Source: Chelydra serpentina | Lineage: Eukaryota; Chordata; Testudines; Chelydridae | Length of the DNA: 64,000 bases | NCBI GenBank assembly: GCA_037349315.1 | Contig: JBAIAC010000057.1 | Span: 6,510,001-6,574,000 of the forward strand | Reading direction: 5' to 3' | In this document: one piece after another, positions 11,151-24,607 of the stretch | How the letters are laid out: the number at the start of each line of letters is the position of its first letter | How positions within the stretch are numbered: position 1 is the stretch's first letter | The notes under the pieces: model-generated | Database searches by the model: none | What the model saw: the letters and a program-made list of their open reading frames with translations, nothing else | What the model was told of the DNA's origin: nothing | Made by a program: the position numbers and the translations under genes

Positions 11151-12289
11151 CCATGTTCCTGGGAGCCAGCCGGGCTGTGGGCTCCTTGCTCCAGACAGGG
11201 CTGTTCACTGTCATGTGAACCGAGGCTTCATTGCTTAATGAGGGAGGAAATTGCCAGCATGTGCAAATCCGGTTTGAGAGGAGCATGAAGCAGAGTGTGT
11301 GTGTGTGGGGGGGGGGCGTTGGATAAAATACCTTGGAGAGCAGCCCAGCCCTCCTCTGCAGCACGGCTTCCTGGGTGCCTGCATCCATCTGGCCTGCTCA
11401 CTTCGCCCCACCTTCGTTCAAGGGAATAACTGAGGCTATTCAATCTCTGGGTAGCCCCTGGTCTAAGCCTCGGCACCGCTTCTGCTTCGCCCGCCTCCTG
11501 GAAGGGTGTGTACGCGGCCGCCCTCCTCAGGAGCCACCAGCTGGAGAGCCCGGGGGCCCCGGGTCACGCCGGGGTCTGCGAGGCTCGTGTGAGGCGACTG
11601 GGAGAGAACGGTGCGGAGGCAGGACAAGGAGCTCTTGGCAGATGAGTCTCCCATGTTGCAGAAGAAGGGTTGGTGCCCCTGCCCCTGAGGATCTGGAGGC
11701 CCAGCTTCTGCAGAACCAGCAGGGTAGGGGAAGGGCTCTATGGATGGAGACCCTCCCTCGGGAACTCGGTGGGATCTGCTCCCTGGATGAGTCGCCTCTG
11801 CTCAGAAACGGGACTGCATGAGTAACTCGGGGGAGATTTTAATCCTCGCTTCATGCTGCCCTTCCATGGGAGACAGACGCACTCTCGTGCTGAGACCTGA
11901 TCGACGTGTAGGTTGAGTTGTTGTAACGCGGGGATGCCCTTGAAGACCCCTGGGGGGTGGAATGCCACGGCACACCTGGCAGAGAGTGCTGGCCATGGGC
12001 GGTATGTCACGCTGGGGCGGCTGACTGCACAGTCTCCCTGCTTTGCCGGTTGAGGTCCTGCTATCGGTCTGTAAGGCCTGGGACGGCTTGGAGAATGGGC
12101 ACCATTTTCCTGTGTGCTATTGCAATGGCTGAGATGTGCTCTAATCACAGTCCCCCGGGGCTTGTGAGTTTGGGGCCGGGAGCCCCTCTAGAATCTGACG
12201 CCCTGTCGGATGCTGGCTCTGTCACACCCACCCAAAGCCCAGCTGCTCGACAGAGCGTTTTGCCTGACGGGCTGGGAGTGAAGCACACT

Positions 12290-12453
12290 CCGAGCCGGTG
12301 CTAACCCATTGGGGGCCCTAAGCAGGAATATTTTTGCCTCCCCGATTCTAAAACAGGCAAGTTCTTAGAATAAAAAGTGAACCGGGGCCCCCCCTTGAGC
12401 TGCTCGGGGCCCTAAGCAATTTCTTAGTCTGCTTATGCCTAGCGCCGGCTCTG
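12290..12453. mobile_element. Short hAT-like element with CAGAGCCGGCGCTA-type ends
   Basis: The left end reads CCGAGCCGGTGCTAA and the right end TAGCGCCGGCTCTG, an inverted pair. The phrase GGGGCCCTAAGCA appears near both ends. The flanks match poorly as an 8-bp duplication, so this copy is old or slightly truncated. Confidence 0.6.
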
Positions 12454-13749
12454 AGGATGCTGCCTGTATAACTCTGGGGCCCAAGTCCATTACTCGCAGG
12501 CTGCCCCGGGGCTGCCCAACTTGGATTCAGGAATCTGGTGTCTGTGTGGCCAATGGATTACTGACAGTCCCTTTAAATTCTTATTTCCAGCGCCTGGATC
12601 TCCTGTCCCATCTCTGCTCTTCTGTGGGTGAGTAGAGGATTGACTCCGAGCATTTAGTGTCTTGTCTGTGGTGGGGGTGGGCAGCTCAGGGAGGGGGAGT
12701 GGGGAGGTAGGTGTGTGCGCGTGAGGTGGGGGGGTGCGCATGCATTAAAGGTGTTTAAGTGAGGAAGGGGGTTTTGGCAAGAAAACTGCTTCTAGCAGAG
12801 TCTAAATCGTCCTCCCAGGGCTGATTTCCGCATGCCCTGGGCGTCTCCCGGGGTGCTGCACATTCCAGTGCTAGATCACTGCGTTCCACTGCTCATGCAG
12901 TGAGCAGGCTTCTTACATACCTAACCCGGAGGTGCTTATTAACTGGCTGCCTTGACGGCCTCGTTCACGGGTAGGCTCTGCTTTGGGCCGGCGCTCAGGA
13001 GACTTGGCCAGGCAGCACGACTCAGATAGGGGTGTGTTCTCAATGGGAGTTTGTTCTTGGATGGAGGCGATGGGGCTGGGCGTACGTCCGTTGAGCAGCG
13101 ACAGGGCCGTCTAATGTAAAGAGTGTGAGCTGATCCCTGCTCGGAGCAGGCGGGCTGGGGGACTGGACAGGAGGGATTCTGGCAGAGAAGTGGGAGCACA
13201 ACAGAGCCATGGGGAGGAGCCGGTGGTTGGCGGGAGTATAAATGGGCTAGGATTTGGCAAGGAGTCTCAGGGAATTAAGCACCCAAATGCCTTTGCAGTT
13301 CGGTGGAAGTCTGATTCCTAGGTGCCTGGGAAAATTCCAGCTGTCGTCTGCCCAGTAGGTTGTTCTGTTGAGCCGCACTGGGGTTAGGTGCGAAAAGCTC
13401 GCAGGTGGAGGGAGGGAGGAGTCCAGGAAGGCAAAGCACCAGAACCAGAAAAGGTTCTGTGGAAATCTACCAGACCCGTCTCTTCTCTCTCCCTCCAAAC
13501 AGAAGCTGGGAACCGGGCAGGCTGAGCCTCTGGGCTGGAGGCTGCTGAGTATTTGAGCCTTTTGAGTTCTTGCTTTGCTCAGCCCACTGCAGCTGTGGGA
13601 GGGTTGCAGAGCTGATGGAAAATCCTGACATTTTGGTGTCTGTGCAGTTAGTTAAATCTGCTCTTTAGCGTTTGCTTCACACAGGGCAGGGAGAGGGGAG
13701 TCGTGCGCTGAGAACCAGCTGGGATTCCTGCTCCTCCCAGAGCGCCGGG

Positions 13750-13885
13750 AGGCTAGGTGCTCTTATGGCGAGAACTGGGTTCTCTTCCCAGCTCTGCTAT
13801 TCAGCTAAGCCAGCCAACCTCTGTGTGTGCCTCTTCCCTCCTCTATAAAACAGGGGAGGTAACACTGCCTCGTCTCCTAGGAGGG
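13750..13885 (+). repeat. MIR-like SINE relic
   Basis: The landmarks are CCCAGCTCTGCTATT, then CAACCTCTGTGTG and CCTCTATAAAACAGGGGAG. These resemble the middle and 3' part of MIR-type CORE-SINEs, which are shared by amniotes. The copy is strongly diverged. Confidence 0.5.
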
Positions 13886-15799
13886 GGCTGAGGCTGACAT
13901 CTCGGACGGATGTATGTCCTTATCGGCCCCCTCTCAGGAGCTGTTAGCAGAGACCCGCAGCCCGTCTCCTCCACCCATACTAGTACATGCGTTGTGCTAA
14001 GACGTGTCTCTCTCTGTGTGTGCCTGGTGTCTGCCTCTGCTCTGGGATTGGCCCTACCCCGAGAGGCAATGAGGCTGCGGGACATGGCGGTGGAGGTAGA
14101 GGTGGGGCCGGAGGAGAGTGTGGAGCATAAAACTGACGTTGGAAGAGCCTACGGGATGGCATAGCAGGATCTGCAGGCAAACAGGAGCTGGCTTTGCTGG
14201 GATACAAACCTGCCTGCCTTGGGACTGGTTCCCCTTTGCCCTCCATGGATAGTGAAGCGCTTGACGGCTGTTATCTTGCTATTCCCCTTCCTATGCCTAC
14301 AACACAGCCACGGCTTGTGTTTCCCCTCCACAAACAGGAACCTGTCTTCTGCCCTCCCACCTCCCCTTTGAATCCTCGGGGCAGCTTCAGGCCTGTGGAT
14401 GGGGAAAGGTGGCTGTCCCGGTCTGCAGAACCTGAAGCAGCAATCCCCTTCTGCCTGCCTCAGTCGGCGGGGTTCGATTCCTGGGACTCCAGCGCCAGGC
14501 AGAGGCTGTAAAGCATCGTTTAAATATTAATAAGAAGCCAGGCAAAGCTGCTCTTCCTGCATCGCTGCCAGGCTCGGCGTTCCCGTCCTTCGCTTTGTCA
14601 GTGCGCAGAGCTGAAAATAAACCTTCTCTCGAAAGGGAGCTGACCCAGTTCTGTTAAAGCTTCAGACAGGAGAACTCCCATCCCAAGCAGAGCTCTGTCC
14701 ACGCGGGCCTGGTCTCCCTAGGCCAATAGGGTATTCTGACTATGGCAGAATGAGGTTTGACCCAGTGGTTCCCAAGGCTCCAGCTTTGGGAGCATTCTCC
14801 CGCAGTGCCAGCGGACTGATGGCATCAGTGTTCCTAAGATTGCTGGGATTGTCCACGTTGTCGTTCTAATCTCCAAACATGGGGATTTCCATTGGGTAGG
14901 TTCTGGTGGGAGCGCGGTTTGTGTTCGGCAAAAAAGCCAGATGCCTGCAACACCCGTAAGACGTAAAGGCCGAGTGAACTTTAAAGACAACCGTTCGTCT
15001 GATCCTATAAAAAAGGAAAGGAAAAGGCCTCATTAGGTCATGCTCTGCAGTTGATGGGCAAATCACCTCATTAATAGTGGAGGGTGGAGAGGAAATGCAG
15101 CAAGGTGTGGCAAAACGCGAGGCACGTTTGCAGACGACCGTTCTTTAGGATAGTCGGACCTAGAGAAGATGATCCCCCAAGAAAACTCCAGCGGGACCTA
15201 ACCAAGCGAGGGGAATGGACCCCCCCCATGGAAAATGAAATTCACTGCTGGGAAATGCAACCGCGCGTGCTGGAAAGAATAGTATGAACGTACGTCGTGC
15301 TGTGTTCTCAATTAACCGACACAGACCCTGCGCATCGCTGTGCATGGCATAATGAGACCCTCCGCTCTCGGTTGTGTAGTGCCAGTGAAAAAGGCAGACA
15401 ATGTTCAGCTGTATAAGCAGTAGGATAGAAAAGAACACGGGATAATGAGAGAATCAGTAACTCTAAATGGGCCATAAATCCTCATGCTTCTTGGCACAGT
15501 CCAACCCCGAACTGACATCTGGTTATGAACAGCAGGGCCATCAGTTAACCACATGCCTCCAGCACTGGAATCTGAATGATGGGCCTTTGGCTCAGAAATA
15601 TTCAGAAAGAGATCAAGGGGCAGCTCCTCCGGTGAGGGAGAGTATTAACGGAGAGAGGCCTGAGCACACAACCAGGAACCAGGAGCTCTGGAATTTTTCC
15701 TGCCTCTGATGTTGATTCCCTTTGTAGCTTTCAGCCAATAAGGAACAGGCTGTGAACGCTGGGGTAAGCCTCTGGCAAAGGAGATGATCCTGTGGCCAA

Positions 15800-15990
15800 G
15801 GGGCTGGCCTGGGAGTTGGAGGCTTGGTTCTGTTCCTAGTTGTGCCACCAATTTGTTTTGCAACCTTGGGGAAGTTCCTTAACCTCTTGGTGCATCAGTT
15901 TCCCATCTATCAAAGGAGGGCAGTCCCTGCCTCACAAGGATGCCTGCGGGGTAGCGAGCCAACTCTGTGATGCACTCTGGAGAGGAGGTG
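15800..15990 (+). repeat. MIR-like SINE relic
   Basis: The order of landmarks fits a MIR-type element: GTTCTGTTCCTAGTTGTGCC, CAACCTTGGGGAAGTTCC, TTAACCTCTTGGTGCATCAG, TTTCCCATCTATCAAAGG and CCTGCCTCACAAGGATG. No coding content is present. Confidence 0.6.
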
Positions 15991-18036
15991 CGTGCGTGCA
16001 CGAGCAAGTGTGAGCTGTGCCAACACGTGAACAAGTAGTGAATGGTGATTGTGGTGTCACGCGCACAGGCCGGTACAAGGAAGGCAAGAGCTAGGTCTCA
16101 CTTGTCCTTCAGGAACTGGAATGATGGAGCTTCCTGCTGGAGTGGTCCCTTTCTGCTCGCAGGGTTGGAGTTCTTTGTTCCGAACTGGGGACGGCTCAGG
16201 GGCTGGGGGTCTCTGACCTTGTCCTGCAGTGGTCCCTCGCTTCAATCACCCCACCCGAGGGGCCTTGAGATCTTCAAGGTTAGGTCAGCGCCTGTTCTTG
16301 AAGGTGCTTTCTAGCCATGAGTGACACCTGGCTCGTGCGGCACTGTACGGGAAAACTGCACCGGCAAGAGCTGCTTAACAATAAATGAACCGAAAGCGTC
16401 ATCACGATAGTAAACATGGCTTTAAATGTTGGGAAGCTGCCACCTGGACTGTCAATGTGGGTCAAGGCATAAATCTTATCTCCTGCTGAAATGAATGGGG
16501 AAGCGGAGAATTGGAAGGTTGCTGTGAATTTAAAACGAAAGAAGACTTCATCTCTTAACAACTTGGCAGTTCTCTGAATTCCTCCCCCTCCCCCAACTCA
16601 TTCCCATGGCAGCTGCATTTCCTAGGTATTCTTAGTCCTGCTTCAGCGTGGGGAGGAAGGACTAGATTGCCTCTTCCAGCGCTGTCTGATTGATTTCAGG
16701 TAGGCGATCCAAGCTGACGTTTGAGTCAAATGGCAAGCTCCCATGGAGACCCCAGCCCATGTCACCTCACGATGACACTGAACCAGTGACAGGTGTGTCT
16801 GAAAACTCTTTAAATTCCCTTTCTCCCTGTATGTTCTTGGCTGATGATCTACCAAATATCCAGTGAGTTGTGAGCCTTCCCCTCAAATTCGGCAAAACGC
16901 ATTGCAACCCGGGTCCTCCTGCATTGTGAGGACTGGCCCTGCGCCCCACCCCCCTAAACTACATTTCGCTGGATCACGTGATGGAGATCTCTGCCCTGGG
17001 TTGGCTGGCAGAAACCCAAAGATTGTCCCACCCTGATGCATGGGAGGGAGTGCAAGGAGGGGAGGGGGAAAATGTGAGGGGCTGGCTCGGGTGATGCTGA
17101 AAGCATCTCTAAATTGTGATAATGAAGCGGGCAAAGGAGAGCCGTAGTGCTGGGTTCTGAATGGAGGAAATTCCTGTGGTAAGAGGTCCCTGCATGGATT
17201 CTGAATGAGATGTACCCGTGCTCCTGGCTTGAATTCATGCTGCAGGGAGTATCTCCTGCTCTGGGTCCATAAAGAATCTCTGTCCTGGAGTCTCTTATCT
17301 TGGGGGCCATCCTGGATTATTTTTGCTTTGAAAGAACTAGTCCCTCTTAAACTAAGGGGCAAACAATGAGACAGACCATCCAAGGCCTGCTCTGCAGGAC
17401 ATGGTCTTTCTTCCTTCCCTGTCCCAGTAGGTCTGGCTGAGGTTGTTTCCACCACGTTTTGTACAGGCATACGTGCCTCTCCTCTACCCCTGCATCCCAG
17501 CTCAGTCTGGGCGAATCAGCCCACGCCCTACAGGTGAATCTCTGGGGCTTTCCAGTCTGCTGAGTGCATGGAGCTTCATGTCTCCTGCTTGCCCTGTGTC
17601 TCTGGCAAACAGCTCCGGCATCCTCCTTCATTACTGCCTAATTGACCAAGCGGCTCACTGAGCTGGACATGCCTGGCGCTGTGGAGAGACGACATGGGCA
17701 CTCTGAGTGGCGGGAGCAAGGCTAGAGAAGCCAAGCAGGCCGGAGCAGACGTGGCTGGCTGGCATACTGGCTCCCATGCTGGCGACTGTTCAGATCACGC
17801 ACCTAGACGCGCTGCCCCAAAGAGTCACGTTCAATTCAATTTACAGAAAACTAACTAGGAAAAATGACTCTTTTCTCTAACCAACTAATAGGCCCCAATT
17901 TCCCCATCCCACCCCATCCCACCTCATCCACCACTGGAGTCACTGGGGCTTCTGCGGGGAGGCAGAGGACTGCCTGCATGGAGCTCCTTGTACGATTCTC
18001 CCCATGCCCTTGGGCCCTGATGCTGCAAACACTTTT

Positions 18037-18243
18037 AAAATAAAATAAAAATATGCCTGTCTCTTAGAGCTGGAAGGACCTTGAAAGGTCATCGAGTCCA
18101 GTCCCTGCCTTCACTAGCAGGACCCAAGTACTGTCTCCTGACAGATTTTTACCTCAGATCCCTAAATGGCCCCCTCAAGGATTGAACTCACAACCCTGGG
18201 CTTAGCAGGCCAATGCTCAAACAACTGAGCTATCCCTCCCCCC
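18037..18243 (-). mobile_element. tRNA-derived turtle-type SINE
   Basis: Read on the minus strand, the element begins GGAGGGATAGCTCAGTTG and has a tRNA-like head. An A box (TAGCTCAGTTG) is followed by a B box region (GGTTGTGAGTTCAATCC). Its tail includes ATCTGTCAGGAGACAGTAC and ends in an A/T-rich stretch. The family is the turtle polymerase III SINE; assignment is by its tRNA-like head and tail order. Confidence 0.85.
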
Positions 18244-19034
18244 TTCTGGACAGATTTTTCCAGAGCTCTACTCCCATTGTTCTCAGCGCTCTGGCACATC
18301 AGGCCGCTAAATCCAATGAGCAGCCCCACTCCCGGGAGCAGTCCTGACGTTCAATGGGGCTATGTATGTGCATAAAGCCACCCGCCTGCTTGAAGTGGCT
18401 GCAGAATTCAGCTCAACCCAGTGATTGCTTCCTTTGCAACCCATGTATACAGCATAGCCCTGCAGAGCCCAACCCGAGTGATGCTTTATCTCTCCTGGGA
18501 CTGCTTTTTTTTTTTTTTTAAAGACAAACGCTTTTAGTGATTGCAAAATGTAAAAAGCATGTTCGACCCCCGCTTTGCATTGTGCTAGGCAAACCTCTTA
18601 TTGCGGGAAAGCCGCCCAACCATACGCAGTTGAGGTCTGCAGGACAGAGCCAGTCTAACTGCATCCTTGATATCATCTTCCTTGTGCAGCTGTGCTGGAA
18701 TGGAACATTGTGGAGCCATCGCTGCTAGAAACAGGCAGAGAGGGGAAATGAATATGCTCAGAAAAGCTTTTTCTCCTCCCCCGAAGGAAAGGACTGGGGT
18801 TTTTTTTTCCTCTGACAGATTCTGGTTTTAAAGCCTTGAATCCAGCTGGGGTGGGCGGAACACTGCACATGTGTCCGATGCTCTTTTCAGGTAGAATTTT
18901 TCAAACTGACACCCACCAGTATTAATATGACCATAACGCGTGGAAAGCCAGACTGAGATTAGGGCCCTATAGTGCAAGGTGCTGTACAAACACCCAGTGA
19001 GACAGTCCCTTACACTGTACAAGTTACAGTGTAA

Positions 19035-19155
19035 CTAGACCAGGGCAGGCTGGGAAACAAGCGCAGTGATTAACCAAGGTCATGCAGCAGAGCCAGGAAC
19101 AGAACTGAGGTCTCCTGATTGCCACACCAGCATTTTATCTGCTAGGCCACCTGGA
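19035..19155 (-). repeat. MIR-like SINE relic
   Basis: On the + strand the segment reads ACCAAGGTCATGCAGCAGAG, then AACAGAACTGAGGTCTCC and CTGCTAGGCCACCTGG. This is the reversed form of a MIR-type element, head and middle part. Confidence 0.5.
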
Positions 19156-20944
19156 GAACTTTGGTGACCTTTCACACAGAGCTGCTGCTGGGCTCTGATT
19201 ATATTCTGCACGTGCTCTGGGAGGGGGAGACCGTCCAACGTAACCAAATTGGCAAAACGTGACTGTAAACATCAATATTTAACTGAGCAGTTGCAATAAG
19301 CTGAAACCGGGAAGGAAAAGTTCATCTATGTTGGGCTAATATTAAAGACTTTTACTAAGTCGCTGATTTGGCATTTTAAAAAGCCTCTTCTCACCTTCCC
19401 CTGGAGAGTGACTCGGGTCACCTCCTTGTGAGGAAGGAGGTGGCCCATGAGGAGTCATGCTATGATGGATTTGATAATCGCCACATTCCCCCGTGGTGAC
19501 ATCTGCAATTGCCTGTTCTTCCAAACAGCTGAGACCCTGAAGTGGGCTCACCCACAGAATGGGACATCTTTGGCTCAAAGTGAGTCTGTTCTCATGTGCT
19601 TTGTCCACCTGGACCCCCTAGGAGTCATGAGCACCCAAGAAATGCAGACTCGGGGTTCTGGCAATAGGTTTCTTTCACTTAGGGCTGCCTAAGGGTGGAG
19701 ATGCAGGGTGGAGAGGTGATAAATGGGACCAACATCCTCCTTTTAACAACTTTGAGTTCAACTTTCTAATCCCTGATCCTTGAATGCTGCCAGTTGACGT
19801 TGCTACTAGGCAAATCAAAACACTGACTCATGCATTTGCTTCCCTTCAAGGTTAATGGTTTTGTTGCGTTTAAAACTCTGGGCCTGTTTTCCTCCAATCT
19901 AACCTTGCACCCAATTAGTGTTGCTTAGAAATCTGTCTTCTCCCTGCCTGGCTCTCCTCTGTAGAGTCTGATTTTAATAAGACACGCCAGGGTGTCTTTT
20001 ATGGCCGAACAATGCTGTCTTGACAGCCAGTAGCATTTAGTCTCTGGTTCTGTGTCTCTAACAGCCACCACAGCTCACTGTCGTTAGACTATAATACCTA
20101 CCCTGTTGGCTCGTTGCTTCCTTTAAAACTCCCTGTGGAAAGGACGAATGGTCGTCGCCTCTCCAGAGGATTCTCTCTGCTCTTTGGTTCCTCTTCATCT
20201 GCCTCTCCCATTTGCCCTGTAACTTCCTTGCTCGTCCCATTAGCTCCGGAATTCCTGCAGCATTAACCTGGACGCGCTACTCCCTAGCTGTGCTGTTTGC
20301 TACTATGGCCAATAGCTTCCCTGGAGAAGGCGCTTTGCTTGCCAGGTGTGGCTGCCTGGCTCGGTGCCTTGGAACGCGTAATGACCTCTCTCTCTTCACC
20401 TCCAGGGGGCGTCAGTGCGCTGCCCTGCGATAACTCTCCCTCTCCAAGCCATCTCTCCGGGTCCACTGAGCTCCCTGTTCCCAGGCTATTCTGACGAGCT
20501 TTCCTAAGCACTTGTCAGCCCACTGCTTGCAGGTGAGGCAGACGGTCCCAGTGGCGCTCACTGCGGGGGGGGGGCTCTCCCTGCCAGCACCTGAGGAGTG
20601 TGAGGGGAGCCAGGAGAGCTGGTAGAACCGAAATTCCTTGCTGGGGAATGGGTGGTGAGGGAGGGTGGGGCTGTTTGCTTGGATTGTTTCTGTAACACCT
20701 GACATAGGTGGGGCTTGTCAGGCTTCCCTAAAGAGTGGCTAGGGGAGCCCAGCCGAGTGGAGATCCTCCATGAGGAGGCAGAGAGGCGCAGCCAGAGGGA
20801 AATGCACCCACCTGATCTCCCCTTTCCCTTCCAGTCTGGGTTACAAACGCCAACCCTCTGCGTTTCCCCCGCGCCTGCCACGGGGCGGTCTCAACACCCT
20901 GCACAGCCCAGGGGGCGAGCCTCCTGGCTCTCCGGTCGGTAGGT

Positions 20945-21060
20945 CAGGATCACCCTCCTTTTGCAGAGGCATTGAATAAGTGACTTGCCCAATCACTTGC
21001 GGTAAGTTGGCGGCAGACCTGGGACAAGAACCCAGCGTCCCTGAGCGTCAGCCAGGTGCC
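20945..21060 (-). repeat. MIR-like SINE relic
   Basis: On the + strand it reads AATAAGTGACTTGCCCAATC, then GGCAGACCTGGGACAAGAAC and CCCAGCGTCCC. These match reversed MIR landmarks. It lies in the presumed HPCA intron 1. Confidence 0.5.
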
Positions 21061-21321
21061 CACCCCATCCCTCTCGTTGAAAATACTCTGTATCCCCAGA
21101 GCTACCTGAGTGCTGTGACTAGTGCTGCTTGGGCCCAGATGTCGGGGGCTCGGGATGGCCGATTGTACCCACGGCACCGGGAGGGAAAAGGGCTGAATTT
21201 AAGGGTAATTACAGGAGGCTGCTTAAGTTTCCAGTGAGGAGAATAAAGGGCTCTGGCTGCAGAGAATGGGCAGAAAAGGTCCAGTGGGCGGTAACGAATC
21301 CAAGCGTTTCTGTCGCACTAA

Positions 21322-21499
21322 CCATAGAATATCAGGGTTGGAAGGGACCTTAGGAGGTCATCTAGTCCAACCCCCTGCTCAAAGCAGGACCAATCCCCAA
21401 TTTTTGCCCCAGATCCCCAAATGGCCCCCTCAAGGATTGAACTCACAACCCTGGGTTTAAGTAGGCCAATGCTCAAACCACTGAGCTATCCCTCCCCCT
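21322..21499 (-). mobile_element. tRNA-derived turtle-type SINE with a different tail
   Basis: The minus strand begins GGAGGGATAGCTCAGTGG and has the same tRNA-like head and B box region as the other copies. Its tail instead reads, on the + strand, GTTGGAAGGGACCTTAGG and TCATCTAGTCCAACCCCC. That tail resembles the CR1-like 3' end by which such SINEs borrow LINE machinery (inference). It may be a separate subfamily. Confidence 0.8.
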
Positions 21500-24397
21500 C
21501 GAAGAATCGCTCCCTACACATCAAATGGCACCTGCGTCCTCTGATCCTTGGTACGTCCCAGTCCTGGCGGCACTAATATCCGCGCTAGTTTTAATTTCTG
21601 CTGCCCAGCAGCGTTGGTCTGGTCTCTGCGGTCGGCCTCGGTACGTTCGTAGGAGCACCTAGTCAAGCTGGAAGGCGGGGGAGGGATTTGGAGACGAGCA
21701 ACACAAACGATTGAGGGGCTGGCTAATGGGGATAGAATTCAAAGAGCCGAAGAGGGCTAGCATGGCCAGATGACCGGGGGTGTGTGAGGGACTCATTTTG
21801 GGTGGCTCCAGGCTGTTTTCATCCTTATCCTCTATGACATTTAGGCTGAATGCCAAGGAGGCGGGAGTGCGTGGGTCCCTAGCAGAGATCAGGGTCCTGA
21901 GCCTCTTTCTTTATGGGAATTTTCCCTTGCTCCACAGCCCCTGCTCTCCAGGAGCGCTCAGCGGTGGGGTCTGGACTCCCCCTCTCTGGGGTTGGCAGCC
22001 TTCTCCGAGCAGAGCTTGTACCTAAGCAGGGCTGATCTGTTTACGGGGCTTTGGAGAGTTACAGTGGCCATGATTAATTACTTGGCAATCCCTGCGCTGC
22101 CCAGCCCCTCTCCCCTCCCTCTTGCCCGGCGGGCAGGGAGATGTCAAATGGCACATGAGCATCCCTGATGGCTCACCAGACGCAGGCCTAAAGGCAAGGG
22201 TTTAACGGGGAGGGGACAGGGAATTAATTCAACGGCCTTGGTTATCGTCTGCCCTGTGATCTTGTGTCTCTTTGTCTCCCGGGTGCCCACAGAACCCTGC
22301 TTCTTGGGCTTGGCTGCACAGATTTGATTGTTAATAGGCTGCCAATTAATATTCAGACTAGGGGGTGGAATGATCCGGGGGTTGCTGCCGCCAGTTTGCT
22401 CCAGAGCTACGTTACGCCCGTGCTTGGCCTCTAATGACTGTCCTTACCCAGCGCTCCTCTCCTCCTGGCGCCCACAGAACTGGGCGCCTTCGTATCGCCG
22501 TGTAGCGCCCGGAGCCGGAGCAGCTACAAGGATGCTTGTGAGGCAGACTTGGAATTGCTCCGGGGAGGGAATTCCCAGGCTCGGGGGTCCACGGAGCGAG
22601 CGAGGGGCTAAAACCGCTGCAGGGATAGGCAGTAGCAGGCTGTCTTGTCTTAGGCATGCTGGCTAAGGGCTTGTCTCCATGGCAGGGTTAGCTCAAGGCA
22701 TAACTCGCGTGTTGTCCCAAACCTGAACCCCCCACCCCCCCCAGAAATCTCTAGCTCCAGTGAAGTGGTGCTTTAAGCTCAAGCCAGCCGGCCCGTCCGG
22801 GAGCGGTGGCGAAGCTTGAGTGTGGCTGCGGTGAGTGATGCAGTGGGGACCCAGCGACAGGCTACAAACGCCCGTTAGCACAACGCAGCTGCCAGCCCTG
22901 TGCCGCTCAGGGGTTGCCGTGCAGGGCGGCCGCTGTCGCCTCGTGTGTCCCGCCCCGTGTGTCCGCCCAGCCAGGCTGTGAGCGAACCAGGCTGGGGCAG
23001 GTACCTCCAGTGCAGTGTGGGACTCTGCAGCACCTAGTCCCGAGAGCCCAGCGGGGTTAAGGGAAGCTGACCGGCGCCAGGCCGGGTATCGGGGGAGTGG
23101 CCGGCTGAGCCAGTGAGCTCAGTGCACAGCCCGGCCTGTCCACACTGGGAATAGCTTTTGTTGCACGGGCTCGCGTCTGCAGCTCCACTGGTGAGAGCAG
23201 GACACACACTGTGCTCCAGCCACGTCTGTCCTGCTTCTAGCGCGGTGGCTGAACGCGGCCTTGTCCCGTGCATGCAGCAACATGGGGACGCGGTGCTGAG
23301 GACTGTATCAGTTTGCTAGTGGAGATTGGGCGGACACACATACCTCTGCTGCAGCGCCGGTGGCTAAAATTCGCATGGTCTCTTCCTTCATGCAGACTGG
23401 CCCAGAGAGTCCCACAGCCAGGGCCCCCTGATGCAGGGTCTAGGAGGAGACACCGTCCCCACTAGGTTATTCAGAGCTCTGAATGGTATCACCTGGCCCC
23501 AGAAGCCAGGGCAGAGATTGGACATCGGGCACTGACCGCTGCTCCTCTCCCTTGGCAGCTGCATCCCGCGCCATCTCCAACTCCGGGGTGAGCTTTGAGG
23601 GCCGCCATCTGGAGGGGGTGTGGCAGGGAAGGGGAGTCTAGAGAGTGTGGGGGACTGCTGGTGAAGGCTGCACTGAAGAGACAGAATCTCACTCTTCTGG
23701 CCGCCTTCAGGCGAGGTGCCATGGGCCAGCTCTGCTCCCTGCAGATCCGGGAGCGATGCCTCCAACGGGGCCAGCCGTTTGGGTGAAAGGCAGGAGATGC
23801 CCTCGGTGGTCGGGGCTGAGAGGTATGGAAAGGATCATTCCCCCTCCCCGGCGCATCAGCGCTTCTCCAGGCTTCCTCCTGGCATTTAGACCATCCCAGC
23901 AAAATCTCTGCCGTAGCTACTTGCCGCGCAGTAACTTTGAGAGTTGCTTGTCATTCGAGTCGCTCCCCCCTGCCCCCATTCTCTCTGCCCAGCCCTGGGA
24001 ATGCCTGGTGTGAAAGGCGGCCCCATAGACGCTTCACCTTCTCCATAAAGTGCTCCAGCCTGGTGCCTAGTAATAAATCAAGGCTGATTCATGGCTCCTC
24101 CCACCTCTGTGCAGAAACCTCCCACAGCAGCGGCTGCTAGAGCTGAGCAAACGCTTTTCTCTTTTCCGCAATGGAGCCGATGAGGGAACCTGGCAGCATC
24201 AACGGGCCTGTGGTAGGTCGTTCATTGGGGGATGGCTGCTCAGTGCGCTGGCTGCTGCAGGTGCACCTTTCATGGCTGGGAAGGAGACGGCCAATGTCTC
24301 CAGGGCTGCCTAGGGGGATGGGAGCTTTCTGACTCCCTGGGGCAGTGAGTGCTACATTGGCTCAGCGGGGTCCAGTTTCCTGCCATGGCTGTGTTTC

Positions 24398-24411
24398 GGG
24401 GGGGGGGGGGG
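24398..24411. repeat. G14 homopolymer
   Basis: Fourteen G bases in a row lie 400 bp before the first HPCA coding exon. No function is apparent. Confidence 0.85.
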
Positions 24412-24607
24412 TTCTGACTCGGACAATATTCCTTTAGGTACAGTAATATTTGCGTGAATCCTGACCTACAAATTATCCCCAAAACACCTTAGAGCCCCAC
24501 TGTGCTAGGCGCTATACAAAACCAGACCGCCGCGCAGGACGCTAAGCAGCTCCAGGGTGGGGCAGTCGAGCTGAGTCCTGGGCGATGCTGGTTTAGAGGG
24601 GTGAGTT

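Noticed and set aside
9632..11388. Open frames of 331 to 469 codons on both strands across the CpG island
   Set aside because: They overlap each other in several frames, consist of Pro, Gly, Arg and Ala, and reflect the lack of A/T-rich stop codons in G+C-rich DNA. No domain is recognisable.
18187..18240. tRNA gene suggested by A and B box sequences in the SINE copies
   Set aside because: The tRNA-like heads are followed by SINE bodies and cannot be drawn as full cloverleafs; they are retroposons, not tRNA genes.
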